Shown: in pieces, positions 10,066 through 19,741 of the stretch
Layout: each line of letters starts with the position of its first letter
Position numbering within the stretch: position 1 is the first letter of the stretch
NCBI RefSeq assembly: GCF_000348985.1
Contig: NC_035923.1
Span: forward strand, 248,001 to 312,000
Reading direction: 5' to 3'
Length of the DNA: 64,000 nt
DNA from: Huiozyma naganishii CBS 8797
Lineage: Eukaryota > Ascomycota > Saccharomycetes > Saccharomycetales > Saccharomycetaceae
Made by a program: the position numbers and the translations under genes
The notes under the pieces: generated by a model
The model's database searches: none
What the model was told of the DNA's origin: nothing
The model's input: the letters and a program-made list of their open reading frames with translations, nothing else

Positions 10066-10428
10066 TCCCCATGGAATTGGGTCTCCCAGGCGCGAAACCA
10101 TGACCCCTACCCTTGTAAATAGATTTTAGAAAAAAAGAACAACCCAAAAAACACCGTTAAACGCTGTTCCGCGCAGTGAAAATTTTTTTTAACTTCTTTG
10201 AGGCTTCGAAACAGACAGATACGGTTGAAGTTGATGAGACTTGATTTTGTTTCTTGGTGCTTTGAGTTACGGTAAGTTTATTACAGTTTGGTTTCCCTAA
10301 CACTGTTCAATTGTTATCGTTTTTTTTAGCCCACGACGTTGCAATCACGGCTATTTAACGTTTTCAAAAGGTGTCTCTCAGGTGTCAGTAAGAAGCAATT
10401 GCCGAAAAGAACCGTTAAGATCAAGAGA
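10066..10428. other. GRS1 leader and promoter
   Basis: The interval holds an AAAATTTT element at 10179-10186, which resembles an RRPE. It also holds a 13-codon ATG frame at 10234-10275. A poly-T run ending in TAG at 10327-10329 closes the frame just upstream of the in-frame extension of GRS1 (10330-10428). That extension is described with GRS1. Confidence 0.6.
10234..10275 (+). other. Short upstream ORF candidate in the GRS1 leader
   Basis: An ATG at 10234 opens 13 codons and stops at TAA 10273-10275, 57 bases before the GRS1 extension. It matters only if the transcript starts upstream of it, which cannot be read from the sequence. Confidence 0.35.
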
Positions 10429-12411
10429 ATGAGTGTGAGTGAGATTCAGCAGGCTAAGAAGACCGTTGAGTTCAGCAGGGAGTCCCTAGAGGCTGTCCTC
10501 AGGGGCAGATTTTTCTACGCCCCGGCGTTTGAGTCGTACGGTGGTGTTTCCGGTTTGTACGATTACGGTCCACCAGGTTGTGCTTTCCAAGCTAACGTTG
10601 TTGACCTGTGGAGGAAGCATTTCGTGCTCGAGGAAGGTATGCTCGAGGTGGACTGTACCATGCTGACCCCTTACGAGGTGTTGAAGACTTCTGGACACGT
10701 TGACAAGTTTTCCGATTGGATGTGTAAGGACACCAAGACGGGTGAGATCTTCAGAGCGGACCACATCGTCGAGGAAGTTTTAGAGGCGCGTCTGAAAGGT
10801 GACAGAGAGGCCAGAGGGCTCGGTGCGAAGCCTGTAGAGGAGGAGAGTGCCGACAAGAAGAAGAGGAAGAAGAAAGTCAAGGAGATCAAAGTTGTGAAAC
10901 TGGAGGACGATGTCGTCAAGGAATACGAAACCACACTGGCTAAAATTGATGGGTTCTCCGGCCCAGAACTTGGTGAGCTTATGGTCAAGTACAACATCGG
11001 TAACCCAGTTACCGGTGATAAGTTGGAACCCCCAATTGCCTTCAATCTGATGTTCGAAACGGCCATCGGACCATCGGGCCAACTAAAGGGCTACTTGAGA
11101 CCAGAGACTGCACAGGGTCAGTTTCTAAACTTCAACAAGTTGCTCGAGTTTAACAACGGGAAGACGCCATTCGCGTCTGCTTCGATTGGTAAATCGTTCA
11201 GAAACGAAATCTCGCCCAGAGCCGGTTTACTGAGAGTCCGTGAGTTCTTGATGGCAGAGATCGAACACTTTGTCGACCCGCTGGACAAATCGCACCCAAA
11301 GTTTGACGAAGTGAAGGACATCAAGTTGCGCTTCTTGCCCCGTGACGTCCAAGAGGCTGGTGCCACGGAACCCGTGGTCAAGACCATCGGTGAAGCGGTT
11401 GCCTCCAACATGGTCGACAACGAGACGCTCGGCTACTTCATCGGCAGGATCTACATGTTCTTGATGAAGATTGGTGTCGACCACGACAGACTCAGGTTCC
11501 GTCAGCACATGGCCAACGAAATGGCTCATTACGCGGCAGACTGTTGGGATGCAGAGCTACACACCTCCTACGGGTGGATCGAGTGTGTTGGGTGTGCTGA
11601 CAGATCAGCATTCGATTTGACTGTCCACTCCAACAAGACTAAGGAGAAGATGGTCGTTAGACAGAAGTTGGAGACGCCGATCGAGGTTACCAAGTACGAG
11701 ATCGACCTTGTCAAGAAGCTGTTCGGTCCCAAATTCAGAAAGGACGCTCCAAAAGTGGAGAGCTACCTATTGAACATGACGCAGGATCAACTGGCTGTGA
11801 AGGCAAAAGAGCTAGCAGACACGGGCAAGATCACCTTCTCCGTTCCAGAGGTCGAAGGGGAACTCGAGTTGGACGACAAGTTCGTCACCATCGAGGAGAG
11901 AACCAGAGTTGAGCATGTCAGAGAGTTTGTTCCAAACGTCATCGAACCTTCTTTCGGTATCGGCCGTATCATTTACGCCGTCTTCGAACACTCTTTCTGG
12001 AGCAGACCTGAGGATGCCGCCAGGGGCGTCTTGTCCTTCCCACCTTTGGTCGCACCAAGCAAAGTCCTGCTGGTCCCATTGTCCAACAACAAGGAACTGC
12101 AGCCCATTGTCAGCAAAGTCTCGACCACGCTCCGCAAGGCAGAGATCCCATTCAAGGTGGACGACTCCGGTGTCTCCATCGGTAAGAGATACGCACGTAA
12201 CGACGAGTTGGGTACGCCCTTCGGTGTCACCATCGACTTCGACTCCGTCCAGGACGGGTCTGTCACGCTCAGAGAAAGAGACTCGACCAAGCAGGTTAGA
12301 GGCTCTATCGAAGAAATCATTGAGGCCATTCGCCAAATTGCTTACAAGGGCGTCACTTGGGATGAAGGTACTAAGAACTTGAAGCCATTCGTCTCCCAGG
12401 AGGCCAAATAA
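10429..12411 (+). CDS. GRS1: Glycyl-tRNA synthetase, cytosolic with a probable non-AUG mitochondrial form
   Basis: This class II synthetase charges tRNA-Gly. The ATG form has 660 residues (S. cerevisiae 667) and begins MSVSEIQQAKK. Class II landmarks include YDYGPPGC, the motif 2 segment FRNEISPRAGLLRVREF and the motif 3 segment EPSFGIGRIIY. A lysine-rich insertion (KKKRKKKVK) lies near residue 145. The frame stays open 5' of the ATG back to a TAG at 10327. The added 30-33 residues are rich in R, K, S and L with no acids and look like a mitochondrial presequence. The only near-cognate starts at its head are ACG 10333, ACG 10336 and TTG 10339. S. cerevisiae GRS1 makes its mitochondrial form from an upstream UUG in the same way. 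Confidence 0.97.
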   Translation: MSVSEIQQAKKTVEFSRESLEAVLRGRFFYAPAFESYGGVSGLYDYGPPGCAFQANVVDLWRKHFVLEEGMLEVDCTMLTPYEVLKTSGHVDKFSDWMCKDTKTGEIFRADHIVEEVLEARLKGDREARGLGAKPVEEESADKKKRKKKVKEIKVVKLEDDVVKEYETTLAKIDGFSGPELGELMVKYNIGNPVTGDKLEPPIAFNLMFETAIGPSGQLKGYLRPETAQGQFLNFNKLLEFNNGKTPFASASIGKSFRNEISPRAGLLRVREFLMAEIEHFVDPLDKSHPKFDEVKDIKLRFLPRDVQEAGATEPVVKTIGEAVASNMVDNETLGYFIGRIYMFLMKIGVDHDRLRFRQHMANEMAHYAADCWDAELHTSYGWIECVGCADRSAFDLTVHSNKTKEKMVVRQKLETPIEVTKYEIDLVKKLFGPKFRKDAPKVESYLLNMTQDQLAVKAKELADTGKITFSVPEVEGELELDDKFVTIEERTRVEHVREFVPNVIEPSFGIGRIIYAVFEHSFWSRPEDAARGVLSFPPLVAPSKVLLVPLSNNKELQPIVSKVSTTLRKAEIPFKVDDSGVSIGKRYARNDELGTPFGVTIDFDSVQDGSVTLRERDSTKQVRGSIEEIIEAIRQIAYKGVTWDEGTKNLKPFVSQEAK

Positions 12412-12691
12412 TGACAACACGATGAGGGGGGTATACCCCTCACATTGTTGCCATTTTTTCCTCCGGCACACATCTACCACCAGTTCGCTACATATCACGT
12501 CTACACATATGTATATATCCACACTCAACCTTTACTGTTTAGCTTTGAATTGCTCCTTCTGCAAAGGACCGGTTCTTGGTATTAGATTTAACAAATTGTG
12601 AAGAATTCTGTATCAGAAGTAACTCCCACGTACTGGTTGCACTTGAACAAGGGAGATTACAAAAACAGGACACACAGATATACAAGCCAGT

Positions 12692-13180
12692 ATGTCATCG
12701 CCAGTTCGAGAAGGTGCCAAGCAAATGGTGCGGCTGTTGGAGAGGATGCCCGATGAACGGATCAAGCACCTTGTGTCCTTTAAGCAGACGCAGATGGACA
12801 GGTTCAAACGAGTAGCAGGACTGCCGACGTCTAGTGGGGAATCCGATACGGGGACAGCGTCTGTGAAGAAGCCAACAGTGAATGAGATAAAGGATATACT
12901 AAACAGAACGAACGGCCCACTAGGGATGAAGAAAGATATGCTGGAGAAATTGCAAGCTGCAATCCCGAGAGACCAGTTCACCGATGAAAGCTTACGGGGG
13001 CAAGTACAGTCTATGGAAAATCTGCTTTCCAACAAGTACAAGAACTATTACGATGTTGGGGATAAGCTGTACCATCCAGCAGGTAACCCTGGCTACTACC
13101 AACGGATCATGAATGAACTTTCGGGTCAAAAGAGGGAGAGTTTCTTCACCGCCATGAGAACCGTGTTCTTCGGGAAGTAG
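12692..13180 (+). CDS. CBP6: Cbp6, cytochrome b mRNA translation and assembly factor
   Basis: Cbp6 works with Cbp3 at the mitoribosome exit to promote COB translation and to hold newly made cytochrome b for the bc1 complex. The protein has 162 residues, the same length as in S. cerevisiae. Conserved stretches are HLVSFK, RFKRVAGLP, NRTNGPLG, NYYDVGDKLY, PAGNPGYYQR and the end FTAMRTVFFGK. The ATG at 12692 follows a CAG-TAT context and aligns with the family start. Position between GRS1 and MUD1 matches S. cerevisiae. Confidence 0.96.
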   Translation: MSSPVREGAKQMVRLLERMPDERIKHLVSFKQTQMDRFKRVAGLPTSSGESDTGTASVKKPTVNEIKDILNRTNGPLGMKKDMLEKLQAAIPRDQFTDESLRGQVQSMENLLSNKYKNYYDVGDKLYHPAGNPGYYQRIMNELSGQKRESFFTAMRTVFFGK

Positions 13181-13330
13181 CGACTGGAGAACTAAGTCCA
13201 ATGGCTTTATATACATATTCATGTACATATATGTAATTAGTTATAGCACAAACCCCAACCGGGACTTTTTGGGCTATGGAGCTTCGCTACCTTTCCCCGA
13301 TGTATTAGATTTGACAGGTTCGCATTGATT

Positions 13331-14236
13331 TCATGACTTGGCGTATCCAACCACAATATCGTGCGCATCCATTTTGAAAGTAGTGCCAGTTTTTTGCAAG
13401 GCTGCTGTGGCGCTCTCGATGGACGTGTATTCGACGAAGGCCAGCCGGCGGATCGCAACCATTCTAATATCGACGAGGTCAGGTCCATCAAAAACGTCAC
13501 GAAGCTGGGTTTCCGTGGTGGTCTCTGGTAATTGCTGTACCAGTAACAATTTCGCCGGTGGGTTCGCTGTGACATCTACAATACCCTTCGGTACTTTTTT
13601 AGTAGTTGAGCTGGTGGTTGTGTTCGATTTCGGAGTCGGTTGTACCACGGTTTCCATACCTGTGGCATTACCCTCAGTTTCCTCCACCTCCTCGTCATCT
13701 ACCACATCTACACGAACTTTAGCGACTATATCCTCGATCTGTGCTGGGTCAAGACCCTTCCTCCTCAGTTTATACCTTAGTCGCCTCAGCTTACGTTTCA
13801 CTTTGTTCTGCACTATTTCTTCCATAGTCAGCTTCTTGATCCTCATTACCTTCTTAAACCTCTCCGGCTGGGTCAATGCCAGCCCCAGAAGGGACTCCTG
13901 TTCTGCCCAACGTATTTCCACCCTCTTGCCCCTGAAGTTCATACCCTGGAACGCGTTCATAAACTGCTCCGCGGAGTGCTCATCGACAAAAGTGACAAAG
14001 CACTGGCCCGCCATCGAGCCGCTGTTGGACCGCGCAATGGACAAGATCCGGTGTGTTTCATCGAGAAACGGTCCCGGGACCGCCTGTGTACCTGATATCT
14101 GGTGGATCGGTAGCAGCAGTGTCGTATCATGTACGTACCTGTTTGTAGGGTTGATCGCCGAGAGAAACGATCGTATGTAATTAGCCCTGTTGTGCGGTCT
14201 AGTAGGCAAGTTTCTTAAATATAAGGTGGTACCCAT
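13331..14236 (-). CDS. MUD1: U1 snRNP A protein Mud1
   Basis: Mud1 is the U1A homologue of the yeast U1 snRNP and has two RNA-recognition motifs. From the ATG at 14236 it has 301 residues (S. cerevisiae 298). The N-terminal RRM starts with the RNP2-like TLYLRNLPTRP. The C-terminal RRM holds KLLLVQQLPETT (RNP2) and RRLAFVEYTS (RNP1). A basic linker (KRKLRRLRYKLRRK) lies between. The frame is open back to an ATG at 14335, but a TATAA on the coding strand sits only 4 bases before that ATG, so transcription probably starts inside the extension. S. cerevisiae MUD1 has a short 5' intron. No GTATGT or TACTAAC pair is visible upstream here, so the intron looks lost. Confidence 0.87.
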   Translation of the reverse strand: MGTTLYLRNLPTRPHNRANYIRSFLSAINPTNRYVHDTTLLLPIHQISGTQAVPGPFLDETHRILSIARSNSGSMAGQCFVTFVDEHSAEQFMNAFQGMNFRGKRVEIRWAEQESLLGLALTQPERFKKVMRIKKLTMEEIVQNKVKRKLRRLRYKLRRKGLDPAQIEDIVAKVRVDVVDDEEVEETEGNATGMETVVQPTPKSNTTTSSTTKKVPKGIVDVTANPPAKLLLVQQLPETTTETQLRDVFDGPDLVDIRMVAIRRLAFVEYTSIESATAALQKTGTTFKMDAHDIVVGYAKS

Positions 14237-14449
14237 CTGTAGGGAGGGAATGTATCTTGTAGAAATGCAACGGTCAAGGTCCAAGACGTGGAACAGAAGG
14301 GCAAAGTGCACTCTTGTTCCCATGTCAAAGAGCATAAACTTATAAAAGCAAAAAAAAGACGAAACTTTTCAATAGAGATACAAATTAGAAGGGCAAGAAT
14401 ACATATAAATATTTATAGAGATAGATATAGGTTATAGTTTCTAAGCTTC

Positions 14450-15823
14450 TTATTTGGCGGCCTTGGTAGCGGCCTTGGTGACCTTACCAGCCTTGTCGGA
14501 CTTGACGACGGACTTGATGACACCGACGGCGACGGTTTGTCTCATGTCTCTGACGGCGAATCTACCTAGAGGTGGGTAGTCAGTGAAGGCTTCGACACAC
14601 ATTGGCTTGGATGGAACGAACTTAACCAAGGCGGCGTCACCGGACTTCAAGAACTTTGGAGAGTCTTCCAACTTCTTACCGGATCTTCTGTCGTTCTTCT
14701 CCAACAATTCATCGAATCTACAGGCAATGTGAGCGGTGTGACAATCCAAGACTGGACTGTACCCGGCAGAGATTTGACCTGGATGGTTCAAGACGATGAC
14801 GGTGGCGTTGAAAGATTCACTGGCCTTTGGAGGTTCGTTCTTGGAGTCACCACAGACGTTACCTCTTCTGATTTCCTTGACGGAAACGTTCTTGACGTTG
14901 AAACCGACGTTGTCACCTGGAAGACCTTGCTCCAATTGTTCGTGGTGCATTTCGACGGACTTGACTTCGGTGGTGACACCGGCTGGGGCGAAAGTGACGA
15001 TCATACCTGGCTTGATGACACCGGTTTCGACTCTACCGACTGGCACCGTACCGATACCACCGATCTTGTAGACATCTTGCAATGGCAATCTCAATGGCTT
15101 GTCAGTTGGTCTGGTTGGAGTGTCAATGGCGTCAATGGCTTCCAACAAGGTCTTACCCTTGACGACACCGGCCTTGGTCTCCTTCTCCCAGCCCTTGTAC
15201 CATGGGGCGTTGGTGGTGGCCTCAATCATGTTGTCACCGTTCCAACCAGAGATTGGGACGAATGGAACAGTCTTTGGGTTGTAACCGACCTTCTTGATGA
15301 AGTTAGCAGTTTCCTTGCAAATTTCTTGGAATCTGGATTCATCCCACTTGACGGAGTCCATCTTGTTGACAGCAACAATCAATTGCTTGACACCTAGAGT
15401 GTAAGCCAACAAAGCGTGCTCTCTAGTTTGACCGTCCTTGGAGATACCGGCTTCGAATTCACCGACACCACCAGCGATAATCAAGATAGCACAATCGGCT
15501 TGAGAGGTACCGGTAATCATGTTCTTGATGAAATCTCTGTGACCTGGAGCGTCAATGACGGTGACCTGGTACTTTGGAGTCTCGAACTTCCATAGAGCGA
15601 TATCGATGGTGATACCTCTCTCTCTTTCAGCCTTTAACTTGTCCAAAACCCAAGCGTACTTGAAAGAACCCTTACCCAATTCGGCGGCTTCCTTCTCGAA
15701 CTTTTCGATGGTTCTCTTGTCAATACCACCACACTTGTAAATCAAGTGACCGGTGGTAGTAGACTTACCAGAGTCGACGTGACCGATAACGACAACGTTA
15801 ATGTGAGACTTTTCCTTACCCAT
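14450..15823 (-). CDS. TEF2: Translation elongation factor eEF1A
   Basis: This GTPase delivers aminoacyl-tRNA to the ribosome. It has 457 residues (S. cerevisiae 458). G motifs are G1 [10 protein letters not shown]3 DAPGHRDF and G4 NKMD. Codon use is strongly restricted to the optimal yeast set (GGT, GTC, AAG, TTG), unlike its G+C-ending neighbours, as expected for a very highly expressed gene. The C-terminus is lysine-rich ([11 protein letters not shown]). Position between MUD1 and a transketolase matches S. cerevisiae TEF2. The TEF1 copy encodes the same protein there, so the symbol rests on synteny. Upstream is a 987-base region shared with TKL2. Confidence 0.97.
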   Translation of the reverse strand: MGKEKSHINVVVIGHVDSGKSTTTGHLIYKCGGIDKRTIEKFEKEAAELGKGSFKYAWVLDKLKAERERGITIDIALWKFETPKYQVTVIDAPGHRDFIKNMITGTSQADCAILIIAGGVGEFEAGISKDGQTREHALLAYTLGVKQLIVAVNKMDSVKWDESRFQEICKETANFIKKVGYNPKTVPFVPISGWNGDNMIEATTNAPWYKGWEKETKAGVVKGKTLLEAIDAIDTPTRPTDKPLRLPLQDVYKIGGIGTVPVGRVETGVIKPGMIVTFAPAGVTTEVKSVEMHHEQLEQGLPGDNVGFNVKNVSVKEIRRGNVCGDSKNEPPKASESFNATVIVLNHPGQISAGYSPVLDCHTAHIACRFDELLEKNDRRSGKKLEDSPKFLKSGDAALVKFVPSKPMCVEAFTDYPPLGRFAVRDMRQTVAVGVIKSVVKSDKAGKVTKAATKAAK

Positions 15824-16810
15824 TGTAGCTTAGTTTATTGATGAGGATGCGTGGATCTACCAGGAAGAAGGAATATTCACAAGAAGAAAGAGAGAGCAGA
15901 AGAACAAGAAACAAGAGACAAGAAAAAAAACGACTGGAAGAACCTTGTATTTAAATACTTTAAAGGTCATCCCAACAAAAACGTACGAGCCTCATTGCTG
16001 TTTCTTTTTGAAGAAGAAAAAGGAAAAAAATTGAATAATTTTAGCGTCCCTCCAAAAGAAGAAAAAAACTGAAAGGACGATAAAAATTTTCTTTCTTCGT
16101 TCGACGCGATGAAACAGCAAGTACTGGCCCCATGGGGGAACTCCTGGCACCAGTGCAGGCTGCCCCCGAGACTGCCGCGGCAGAAGGGGGCGGAACGGGG
16201 GGGCTAGGGGCCCAACGGTGCCGTGCGGGGAGCAGAGAGAGTTTTTTCCGAAAGCAGAAATGACCTCTTCTTGAACTTATTTTCTCATCTCATATTTTTT
16301 CAGAATGTGCGGATGTGTACGCTGGTGTCTGGGTGGCAACAGCAGTCACTTCTGTGTTTGCGTTTTTGGGTGCACACTGTAATTTAGGGGAGTTCCCAGA
16401 AAACTACGTCATTTCAGTTTCTGGAGTCCAGACGCTCGGCAGCGATGCCCTCTGCGCAACGAACGCTTTCTCTGTAGGTGTTATGTAGAGGAGTTCGAAG
16501 GTGTAAGGGTATCCTGAAGGTGTTTCCCTACTTACACACACCCACAAACAGATGTATCTCAGTTTGAAGGGTTAGTTAGTGGGTGGTGTACATCTTTTGT
16601 GCAACACCGGATGTTGGTTGGTGTCTCTTGTTGCATCCCAAAATTCAGGGAGCGGGCTAAGGGACAGAGGGAGGGTGATGGAACTCACGTTTATATATAA
16701 ACCTCTTCTTGTGTATGGTACGGTATGGTATTTGTGCCCATTGATATCTGTTGGATCTTCGTTCTTGTTCAAGTAGTATCTCGACGCATTACAAGAAAAC
16801 ATCGCCCAAC
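15824..16810. promoter_or_regulatory. Divergent TEF2-TKL2 intergenic region
   Basis: On the TEF2 side there is a long purine-rich leader on the top strand (pyrimidine-rich on the TEF2 strand). A G+C-rich island at about 16120-16230 contains the perfect palindromes CCCCATGGGG (16128-16137) and CTGCCGCGGCAG (16172-16183). ACACCCACAAACA at 16538-16550 and GTGTCTGGGTG at 16325-16335 each miss the Rap1 consensus by one base. Rap1 drives TEF genes in S. cerevisiae, so these are candidates only. No coding region is supported. Confidence 0.45.
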
Positions 16811-18883
16811 ATGTCAGTTCAATTTTCAGATATCGACAAGCTAGCAGTCTCCACACTCAGGCTTTTGTCCGTGGACCAGGTCTCGAAGGCCAATTCGGGG
16901 CACCCGGGGGCTCCCCTCGGATTGGCACCCACGGCGCATGTTCTGTTGAGACACATGCACTTGAACCCAACCAACTTGGACTGGATCAACAGGGACAGGT
17001 TCGTGTTGTCCAATGGGCACGCGTGTGCGTTGCTGTACTCCATGCTGCATCTGTGCGGGTACGATTTCTCGATTGAGGACTTGAAACAGTTCAGGCAGAT
17101 CGACTCGAAGACCCCGGGCCACCCGGAGTTTGAGCTGCCCGGTGTGGAATTGACCACTGGGCCGCTGGGCCAGGGGATCTCCAACGCCGTGGGGATCGCG
17201 ATTGCCCAGGAGAACTTTGCCGCCACGTACAACAAACCCGGGTACACTCTGTCGGACTCCTTCACTTACGTGCTTCTCGGGGATGGATGCCTGCAGGAGG
17301 GGGTCTCCTCTGAGGCGTGTTCTTTAGCGGGTCACTTGAAACTGGGGAATCTGATTGCCTTCTACGACGACAACCACATTACAATTGACGGTAGCACCAG
17401 CTTCTCCTTCGATGAGGATGTCTTGAAAAGGTACGAGGCCTATGGTTGGGAGGTCATGACAGTCGAGAAGGGGGATGCAGATTTGGAGTCCATCAACAGA
17501 GCTCTCGAATCGGCAAAGAAGAACAAGGACAAACCCACCATTATCAAGGTCACCACCACAATTGGTTTCGGATCGTTGAACCAGGGCACTGCCGGTGTTC
17601 ACGGGGCCGCTCTGAAACCAGACGACGTCAAGCAGTTGAAGAAGAAGTTTGGGTTCAACCCAGACAAGTTCTTCACCGTCCCACAGGAGGTTTACGATTT
17701 CTACAAGAAATCTGTCGTGGAGCCAGGTGTTAAGGCAAACCAACAGTGGGACGAATTGTTCCGCAATTACAGGGAAAAGTTCCCTCAATTGGGGATGGAA
17801 CTGGACAGGAGACTGCGTGGGGAATTGCCAAAAAACTGGGAGCAGAAACTCCCCGTGTTCAAACCAACAGACTCTGCCGTGGCCACCAGAAAGATCTCGG
17901 AGTTGGTCTTGGAGAACATATACCCGGTTCTTCCCGAATTGATCGGCGGGTCCGCGGATTTGACACCTTCCAATCTAACAAGAACCAAAACCGCAATTGA
18001 CTTCCAACCACCTTCGTCAGGACTGGGTGACTATTCGGGGAGATACATCCGCTACGGTATCAGAGAACATGGGATGGGCGCCATCATGAACGGTATTTCT
18101 GCCTTTGGGGCCAACTACAAACCTTACGGGGGTACATTCTTAAACTTTGTCTCCTACGCGGCTGGGGCAGTCAGATTGGCCGCTCTTTCTGGACACACCG
18201 TTATCTGGGTTGCCACTCACGACTCCATCGGACTAGGTGAGGACGGCCCTACACACCAACCGATTGAGACTCTTACCCACTTGAGGGCAATCCCAAACCT
18301 TCACGTGTGGAGACCAGCAGACGGGAATGAAACAAATGCAGCGTACAAGGCTGCCATTGAGGCAAAAGGGTCTCCAAGCATCATCGCCCTCTCGAGACAA
18401 AACTTGCCTCAACTGGAAGGTTCTTGTAAGGACAAGTCGACCAAGGGTGCGTATGTCGTTCAAGATGTTGAGAACCCAGACCTGATCATCGCGTCCACGG
18501 GCTCAGAGGTTCATTTGTGTATCGAGGCGGCTAAGATCCTGGCCTCGAAACCATCCCCAATCAAAGTGCGTGTTGTCTCCATGCCAGATTTCATGACGTT
18601 CGATTGTCAGTCTGAAGAATACAGAGTTTCCGTGCTCCCAGATGGTATCCCCATATTGTCTGTTGAGGTTGCTGCTACCTCCGGTTGGGGTAAGTACTCA
18701 CACGAGCATTTTGGTATCGACAGGTTTGGGTGCTCAGGTAAAGGTCCGGACGTCTACAAGTTTTTCGATTTTGTGCCAGAGGGAATTGCCAAGAGAGCTG
18801 AAAAAGTCGCAGACTATTACAAGGGTAAAACACTCTACTCTCCAATCAAGAAGGCTTTGCCCTTCAAGAGTACTAATGTTTGA
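16811..18883 (+). CDS. TKL2: Transketolase
   Basis: This thiamine-diphosphate enzyme of the non-oxidative pentose phosphate pathway transfers two-carbon units between sugar phosphates. It has 690 residues (S. cerevisiae Tkl1 680, Tkl2 681). Conserved blocks are KANSGHPGAPLG, the cofactor motif GDGCLQEG with its downstream N, GGSADLTPSN, RYGIREHGMG, SIGLGEDGPTHQP and FGCSGK. The family start MSVQFSDIDKLAVST begins at the ATG 16811, and the in-frame upstream codons add nothing conserved. Position next to TEF2 and LYS2 matches TKL2. The protein itself does not separate TKL1 from TKL2. Confidence 0.96.
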   Translation: MSVQFSDIDKLAVSTLRLLSVDQVSKANSGHPGAPLGLAPTAHVLLRHMHLNPTNLDWINRDRFVLSNGHACALLYSMLHLCGYDFSIEDLKQFRQIDSKTPGHPEFELPGVELTTGPLGQGISNAVGIAIAQENFAATYNKPGYTLSDSFTYVLLGDGCLQEGVSSEACSLAGHLKLGNLIAFYDDNHITIDGSTSFSFDEDVLKRYEAYGWEVMTVEKGDADLESINRALESAKKNKDKPTIIKVTTTIGFGSLNQGTAGVHGAALKPDDVKQLKKKFGFNPDKFFTVPQEVYDFYKKSVVEPGVKANQQWDELFRNYREKFPQLGMELDRRLRGELPKNWEQKLPVFKPTDSAVATRKISELVLENIYPVLPELIGGSADLTPSNLTRTKTAIDFQPPSSGLGDYSGRYIRYGIREHGMGAIMNGISAFGANYKPYGGTFLNFVSYAAGAVRLAALSGHTVIWVATHDSIGLGEDGPTHQPIETLTHLRAIPNLHVWRPADGNETNAAYKAAIEAKGSPSIIALSRQNLPQLEGSCKDKSTKGAYVVQDVENPDLIIASTGSEVHLCIEAAKILASKPSPIKVRVVSMPDFMTFDCQSEEYRVSVLPDGIPILSVEVAATSGWGKYSHEHFGIDRFGCSGKGPDVYKFFDFVPEGIAKRAEKVADYYKGKTLYSPIKKALPFKSTNV

Positions 18884-19662
18884 TGTGATCAGTGAGCGGT
18901 AGTAAAGTACATTTGTACTGTGTGTTTTTCTGTTTAAACTTTTAATATATCACTAGATTGCTTTTATTGTTAGTTAATTGTGTTTTTTTACTTCAAAAAG
19001 GCTAAGGCTAAGAGAAATACGTTCAGAGTACTACAAGGAAGTGCTTTTATGCGATTTCATTTTAGCGATTTAAAGGGTTTTATCGTGTTCAAGATTCAAT
19101 TTTGAAGTTAATACTTTTACGTTTGCTACAATTTAATAATTGTAAAAAGAAAATGGTAACTAAAAAGAATTTCCCTATAAAACATAATTAACATTAATTA
19201 CTTGAGTTCCCATCATGCATAGTTCACTCTCATCACAAAGCACAGCGAACTGTTAAATTATGATCTGGATGTATATCATCCTAGACGATAATGAGATGGA
19301 AAACTGTATACAAAAGAAGAGATCCCATAGTTACTCACTTATTAGTATAGACTATGGAAAGTATTGTAGATCAATACATTAGAAAGCTGAAGCCTTTTTT
19401 ACACTAACATCATTTTGAATGTTTCATCTCACATAACCTAAATTAGTTCACGAGAAAAGAAAAGTTTACGAGCTGTTAAAATTCAAAGGATATTCTAAAC
19501 AAAAAGAACCGTCCTCCACGACGGAACTTCAGTCAGCGTGTGCAACCCATTAGAAAGAGCCTTACATGTGTCATGTTCGCTCAGGTTAAGCCCGGCGGAA
19601 CACGCGGAATTGCACTGTGAAACACTACAAAATTTCCTCCGAAAAAAATGTAAGCCAAAAAT

Positions 19663-19671
19663 TCCACTGGA
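19663..19671 (+). promoter_or_regulatory. Lys14 binding site TCCACTGGA
   Basis: It fits the S. cerevisiae Lys14 consensus TCCRNYGGA exactly and lies 204 bases before the LYS2 ATG. Lys14 with aminoadipate semialdehyde induces LYS genes, and LYS2 makes that effector. Confidence 0.75.
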
Positions 19672-19734
19672 AAGTTGGATTCATCATTGTTTTTCCGCTG
19701 AATCAAATTTCCACCGCAATGAAGCTCGAAACTC

Positions 19735-19741
19735 TGACTCA
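19735..19741 (+). promoter_or_regulatory. Gcn4 binding site TGACTCA
   Basis: This perfect Gcn4 half-site dimer core lies 134 bases before the LYS2 ATG and 40 bases before the TATA run at 19781-19790. It fits general amino-acid control of LYS2. Confidence 0.75.

Noticed and set aside
14237..14335. 33-residue extension of MUD1
   Set aside because: A TATA-like element sits directly before the upstream ATG, and the extension has no counterpart in the RRM family start.
14729..15397. 222-codon plus-strand frame antisense to TEF2
   Set aside because: It mirrors the biased codons of eEF1A and has no family features.
19116..19126. ARS consensus-like TTTTACGTTTG
   Set aside because: 10 of 11 matches occur often by chance in AT-rich DNA, and no supporting elements can be judged from sequence.
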